Below are positions 60,600-64,000 of a DNA stretch of 64,000 nt, piece after piece. Source of the stretch: an uncultured Bacteroidales bacterium (lineage in GTDB: Bacteria; Bacteroidota; Bacteroidia; Bacteroidales; Bacteroidaceae); NCBI GenBank assembly GCA_902798615.1, contig CADBXL010000011.1, positions 62,001-126,000 on the forward strand. The letters are read 5' to 3'. A program made the position numbers and the translations under genes. Positions within the stretch are counted from its first letter, which is position 1. Every line of letters starts with the position of its first letter. The notes under the pieces are model-generated. The model did not search any database. It was not told the origin of the DNA and worked only from the letters and a program-made list of their open reading frames with translations.

Positions 60600-62989
60600 G
60601 TATTTTTTCTTTTTTCCATAACCATACCTTGCTCAGGCGTTCAGTCTTGCTGACTCTGACAATAGCCCTTGTTGTGTCCGTCTTCCAATTGTCATATAAG
60701 GAAGATATCTCTGATTTCATGCCTCTTACTGAAGAGGAGAAACAGGATATGGAGATATACCAGGACATATCGGGTGTCAATAAGCTTGTTGTCCTGTTTT
60801 CCTGCGACAAGGAAAATCCTGACAGTACCATAGCTGCCATAGACCTTTTCCAAGATTGCGTGAAGAAGATGGATACGCATAAATGGACGAGTGACATGGT
60901 TACTCGTTTTGATATGGAGAAGGTAGGGGAGGTTACTGAATTTGTATATCAGAACATTCCGTATTTCCTGACTGAACGCGATTATTCACGCATGGATTCT
61001 TTATTGCGTGCTGACAATTATCTTGCCGAACAACTTGATCGTGATCGTGAGATGCTGATGTTCCCTTCTGGAGGTCTGCTTTCTGAGAATATCTCGCGTG
61101 ACCCTCTCAATCTGTTTACGCCTGTATTGAGCAAGTTACAGGGCTTGCAGCAGGAGAATAAGTTTGAGATGTACGACGGCTATATATTCACGCCTGACAT
61201 GAGTCGTGCAATAGTCATGCTCTCATCTCCTTTTGGCAATTCTGAGACTGATAAGAACTCACAACTCCTGCAACTCCTCAATTCGGGTATAGAGCAGATG
61301 AACACTCGTTATCCTAATATCGAGGCTCGCGTATTGGGAGGACCACAGATTGCCGTAGGTAATGCTCAACAGATAAAACATGACTCTATCCTTGCCGTTA
61401 GCCTTGCCGTCGTTCTTATCCTTGCCTTGCTTTTCATCTCGTTCCGCTCATTGCGAAATATATTGCTTATAGCTTTCTCTATAGGGTGGGGATGGTTGTT
61501 CGCCCTTGGCGCACTTGCTTTATTCCACGATAACATTTCTATTATCGTTATCGGTATTTCGAGCGTTATCCTTGGTATTGCACTCAATTATCCGCTACAT
61601 CTTATTGCCCATATAGGGCATGAAACGGATATCCGACAGGCTTTGAAGGAAATATCTGCACCTTTGCTCGTAGGAAACATAACGACGGTAGGAGCATTCC
61701 TTGCCCTCGTACCGCTTAATTCCGTGGCTCTCCGTGACCTCGGTCTTTTTGCGTCTTTACTCCTGATAGGTACTATATTCTATGTGTTAGTGTTCTTACC
61801 ACATCAGGTCTCAGTACCACAAAAGGTTGAGGAAGCAAAGGTGAAAGATGATGGATTGGTAGCTCGAGGTAATAGGTTACTTGATTGCATATCGCATATA
61901 AGGCTTGACAACAAGCCTTGGCTTGTAGGTATTGTTATTGCTCTTACTCTTGTCTTTGGATGGTTCAGCTTCCAAGTGGAGTTTGACAGCAATCTTGCCA
62001 ATATCAACTACATGACTGACGAGCAACGTGCAGATATTGATTATTTCCAGAAACTAACGGCTGACGATACCGTTTCTACCAAGCGCACGCTCTACGTAGT
62101 GTCTTCCGCTCCAACTATTGATGCCGCCCTTGATTCTTGTAATAGCAAGAAGATAAATGGTGTGTCTCAGTTCCTTGTCTCTGAGTCTATGCAGAAGGAA
62201 CGTATAAGCCGTTGGAATGAATTTGTGTCTAAGCATCATGACTTGCTTAATGCGCAGTTTACAAAGGCTGCAAAGACCAAGGGCTTCTCTGCTGAGGCGT
62301 TCTCTGATTTCCAACAAATCATAAATGGCAATTACGAACCTCGGCATTTCGACTATTTTTCTCCTATAACATCAACGGTATTTAATGGGAATATAGTAAA
62401 ACAAAACCAATATTTCATCGTCGATAAACTGAGTGTTGAGGCTTCAGAGATAGAGAAAGTGAAGAGCAGCATCCCTGGCAGTTTTGATATTGAGAGCCTG
62501 AACAGTTCGTTGGCAAATAGCCTGTCTGACAACTTTAACTATATCGGCTGGGCATGTTCGCTTATCGTGTTCTTCTTCCTGTGGTTCTCATTCCGTAAGA
62601 TTGAACTGGCGATAATATCCTTCGTGCCTATGGCTATCAGTTGGGTGTGGATTCTCGGGCTCATGGCTATCCTCGGCATAAAGTTCAATATCGTGAATGT
62701 CATCCTTGCAACTTTTATTTTCGGTCAAGGAGACGACTATACAATCTTTATGACCGAAGGCTGTATCTATGAGCATAAGACCGGTAAACCTATCCTTGCA
62801 TCCTACAAGCATAGCATCCTGCTATCTGCCATTATCATGTTTATAGGCATAGGAACTCTTATTGTTGCCAAGCATCCAGCCCTACACTCGCTTGCAGAGA
62901 TAACAATTGTGGGTATGTCAAGCGTTGTATTCATGTCTTGGCTCATACCACCATTACTGTTTAAACTTATATACAAAAAGCGGGCATAG
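60530..62989 (+). CDS. MMPL/RND-type lipid exporter with a repeat-encoded N-terminus
   Basis: 819 residues. The first 24 residues (containing SSLPMGEGGGRGR, 13-24) are translated from the palindromic element; FSFFHNHTLLRRSVLL is the likely ancestral start. Two similar halves each carry a large periplasmic loop and about five membrane helices (for example VSLAVVLILALLFISFRSLRNILL and LIVFFFLWFSFRKIELAIISF). RND-superfamily proteins of this type export lipids or pigments, and a MMPL gene is a marker of aryl polyene-type clusters. Possible start alternatives downstream exist only as non-ATG codons. Confidence 0.9.
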   Translation: MRNNNDMLSSSSSLPMGEGGGRGRIFSFFHNHTLLRRSVLLTLTIALVVSVFQLSYKEDISDFMPLTEEEKQDMEIYQDISGVNKLVVLFSCDKENPDSTIAAIDLFQDCVKKMDTHKWTSDMVTRFDMEKVGEVTEFVYQNIPYFLTERDYSRMDSLLRADNYLAEQLDRDREMLMFPSGGLLSENISRDPLNLFTPVLSKLQGLQQENKFEMYDGYIFTPDMSRAIVMLSSPFGNSETDKNSQLLQLLNSGIEQMNTRYPNIEARVLGGPQIAVGNAQQIKHDSILAVSLAVVLILALLFISFRSLRNILLIAFSIGWGWLFALGALALFHDNISIIVIGISSVILGIALNYPLHLIAHIGHETDIRQALKEISAPLLVGNITTVGAFLALVPLNSVALRDLGLFASLLLIGTIFYVLVFLPHQVSVPQKVEEAKVKDDGLVARGNRLLDCISHIRLDNKPWLVGIVIALTLVFGWFSFQVEFDSNLANINYMTDEQRADIDYFQKLTADDTVSTKRTLYVVSSAPTIDAALDSCNSKKINGVSQFLVSESMQKERISRWNEFVSKHHDLLNAQFTKAAKTKGFSAEAFSDFQQIINGNYEPRHFDYFSPITSTVFNGNIVKQNQYFIVDKLSVEASEIEKVKSSIPGSFDIESLNSSLANSLSDNFNYIGWACSLIVFFFLWFSFRKIELAIISFVPMAISWVWILGLMAILGIKFNIVNVILATFIFGQGDDYTIFMTEGCIYEHKTGKPILASYKHSILLSAIIMFIGIGTLIVAKHPALHSLAEITIVGMSSVVFMSWLIPPLLFKLIYKKRA

Positions 62990-63008
62990 CCCCCTCGTTT
63001 TTTTTATT

Positions 63009-63236
63009 ATGAAAGAAAGAATTCGTACAATACTTGAAGACAATCTGCCATTGGCAGACCTTGATTCTGATTTTCTGTTTGCAGAACTCAGCTCTTTGGA
63101 TATAACCACTATCATGATGCTGCTTTCTGATGAGTATCATATCACTCTCGACTCTCGTGATGTCTCTCCAAAGAACTTCATGACAGTTGACAGCATCGTT
63201 GCTATGGTACAGAGAAAACTTGAAGAGAAAAAGTAA
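63009..63236 (+). CDS. Acyl carrier protein 3, atypical
   Basis: 75 residues from ATG 63009; the longer frame belongs to the MMPL gene. Acidic helical protein (DFLFAELSSLDITTIMMLLSDEYHITLDSRDV). The phosphopantetheine motif is LSSLD (S29) in place of the usual DSLD. It sits between the exporter and the AMP ligase, so it may carry the aromatic starter unit loaded by the ligase. Confidence 0.82.
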   Translation: MKERIRTILEDNLPLADLDSDFLFAELSSLDITTIMMLLSDEYHITLDSRDVSPKNFMTVDSIVAMVQRKLEEKK

Positions 63237-63247
63237 AGTTTTTAAAA

Positions 63248-63330
63248 TGCAAAGACGCTGAGACGCAAAGTTATTTATGATTTGAGATTATTCCTTATTA
63301 TTTCTTAGCGTCTTTGCGCCTTTGCGTTTG
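63248..63330. repeat. Inverted CGCAAAGACGC repeat
   Basis: ATGCAAAGACGCTGAGACGC on the left and TTAGCGTCTTTGCGCCTTTG on the right, around an AT-rich centre. A variant lies at 34096-34150. It precedes the ligase ATG by 20 nt. Confidence 0.8.
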
Positions 63331-63349
63331 AAATTTAGATATACTGTAA

Positions 63350-64000
63350 ATGAACACTATTCTTGACTATGTTCATCGTTGGGCATCAGAATGCCCAGAG
63401 AAACCTGCCATAATATCCCGTGACGTCGTTATATCCTATCGTGAACTATATGATAGGATGAAGAATAGCCCCTCTAAATATCCCTTAAAGGGAGACTTAT
63501 TGTCGCATTCCGGCTCCCTCCCTACGGGGGAGGGCGGGGGGAGAGGCCACTTTACTCTCCCAATCCCCCTTCTCGGCGAATCCTGGTCTTCCGATTTCTG
63601 CCTATATACCACAGGAACTACAGGTAAGTCGAAGGGTGTTGTGATCTCCCAGAAGGCTGTTATTGCTAATTCCGAGAACCTTATTGCCGGACAAGGCTTT
63701 ACCCATGACCTTGTGTTTGTAATAGCCGGAAGTATGGAGCATCTTGGCTGTTGGTCAAAGATATTCCCGGTATTGATGCTTGGAGCGACCATTTATATAA
63801 TAGAGGAAGGAATGAAGGATATTGACGGATTCTTCAAGGCTTTCGACCTCCCTCTTGAAAAGTATTCTTTACCTGCCAATACCAAGTTCGCCACATTCCT
63901 TGTGCCTTCAAACATCCGCATCCTCCTTCAGTTTGCGAGTGACAGGTTAGAGGCTATTGCCGACCGTATGGATTTTCTTGAGACAGGCGCGGCTCCAATG
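63350..64000 (+). CDS. AMP-dependent synthetase/ligase (aromatic acid-activating), N-terminal part
   Basis: 217 codons before the right edge. Start: MNTILDYVHRWASECPEKPAI. The ATP/AMP motif YTTGTTGKSKGVV is at about 86-96. Residues about 39-67, including PSKYPLKGDLL and SGSLPTGEGGGRG, are the in-frame translation of a compound palindromic element (63466-63548). Such ligases activate an aromatic acid (for example 4-coumarate) as the starter of an aryl polyene. The partial length and the insert mean function is inferred from context. Confidence 0.83.
   Translation, partial: MNTILDYVHRWASECPEKPAIISRDVVISYRELYDRMKNSPSKYPLKGDLLSHSGSLPTGEGGGRGHFTLPIPLLGESWSSDFCLYTTGTTGKSKGVVISQKAVIANSENLIAGQGFTHDLVFVIAGSMEHLGCWSKIFPVLMLGATIYIIEEGMKDIDGFFKAFDLPLEKYSLPANTKFATFLVPSNIRILLQFASDRLEAIADRMDFLETGAAPM
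63466..63548. repeat. Compound palindromic element (type D+A) in the AMP ligase
   Basis: AGCCCCTCTAAATATCCC...AAAGGGAGACTT (type D) followed by CCGGCTCCCTCCCTACGGGG...GAGAGGCC (type A). Same pair as at 51504-51585 but in reverse orientation; both are in frame in their genes. Confidence 0.88.

Overview
The window looks like a chromosomal segment of a Bacteroidota bacterium, most likely Prevotellaceae. The reasons are: promoters of the Bacteroidetes type (TTTG, about 19-20 nt, TAnnTTTG) instead of -35/-10 boxes; almost no Shine-Dalgarno sequences; a complete nqrABCDEF operon; the gene order rimP-nusA-infB-suf; a UpxY antiterminator; and a flexirubin/aryl-polyene-type lipid operon. I could not search databases, so the genus is an inference.

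Layout. 0-2.6 kb: the start of a purine permease, a decayed DUF5020 gene, an exported protein, tRNA-Tyr and tRNA-Leu, and a candidate structured RNA. 2.6-7 kb (mostly minus strand): an HD-domain protein, a DUF2130 protein, small unknown genes and a WYL regulator, ending in an AT-rich palindromic island. 7.2-8 kb: an unknown gene. 8.1-17.6 kb: rimP-nusA-infB-sufB-aquaporin-sufC-sufD, ended by a strong terminator. 17.6-21.5 kb: an accessory pocket with a toxin-antitoxin pair and an orphan RHS toxin tip with a lipoprotein partner, embedded in repeat islands. 21.5-26.4 kb (minus): a cupin, an AraC regulator, an M16 protease and a nucleosidase. 26.6-32.7 kb: nqrA-F. 32.9-39.2 kb: FKBP lipoprotein, membrane protein, DUF6266, a candidate terminator-ended RNA, an SPFH/zinc-ribbon operon and an orphan antitoxin.

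39.4-64 kb is one long plus-strand operon headed by a NusG-like UpxY antiterminator. It encodes FabG, three ketosynthase proteins, three acyl carrier proteins, hotdog dehydratases and a thioesterase, an O-methyltransferase, three or four acyltransferases, a glycosyltransferase-acyltransferase fusion, two FAD desaturase-like enzymes, a LolA-like carrier, an MMPL exporter and the start of an AMP-dependent ligase. This is the gene set of an aryl polyene/flexirubin-like membrane lipid pathway. The aromatic starter enzyme (an ammonia lyase) is not in the window and may lie past the right edge. Four small exported proteins sit inside the operon.

The most unusual feature is a set of dispersed palindromic repeats about 80-160 bp long, with GC-rich arms. 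Many end 6-20 nt before a start codon inside operons (sufC, sufD, nqrD, nqrF, fabG, a ketosynthase, the methyltransferase). Others have become part of proteins: the same peptide, SLP(M/T)GEGGGRG, appears in an acyltransferase, the MMPL exporter and the AMP ligase, and an opposite-strand reading forms the linker of a ketosynthase/chain-length-factor fusion. This resembles the protein-invading Rickettsia palindromic elements. A second repeat type (AAAAGTCAAAAGGC) is also translated in frame, and its complement encodes signal-peptide hydrophobic cores.
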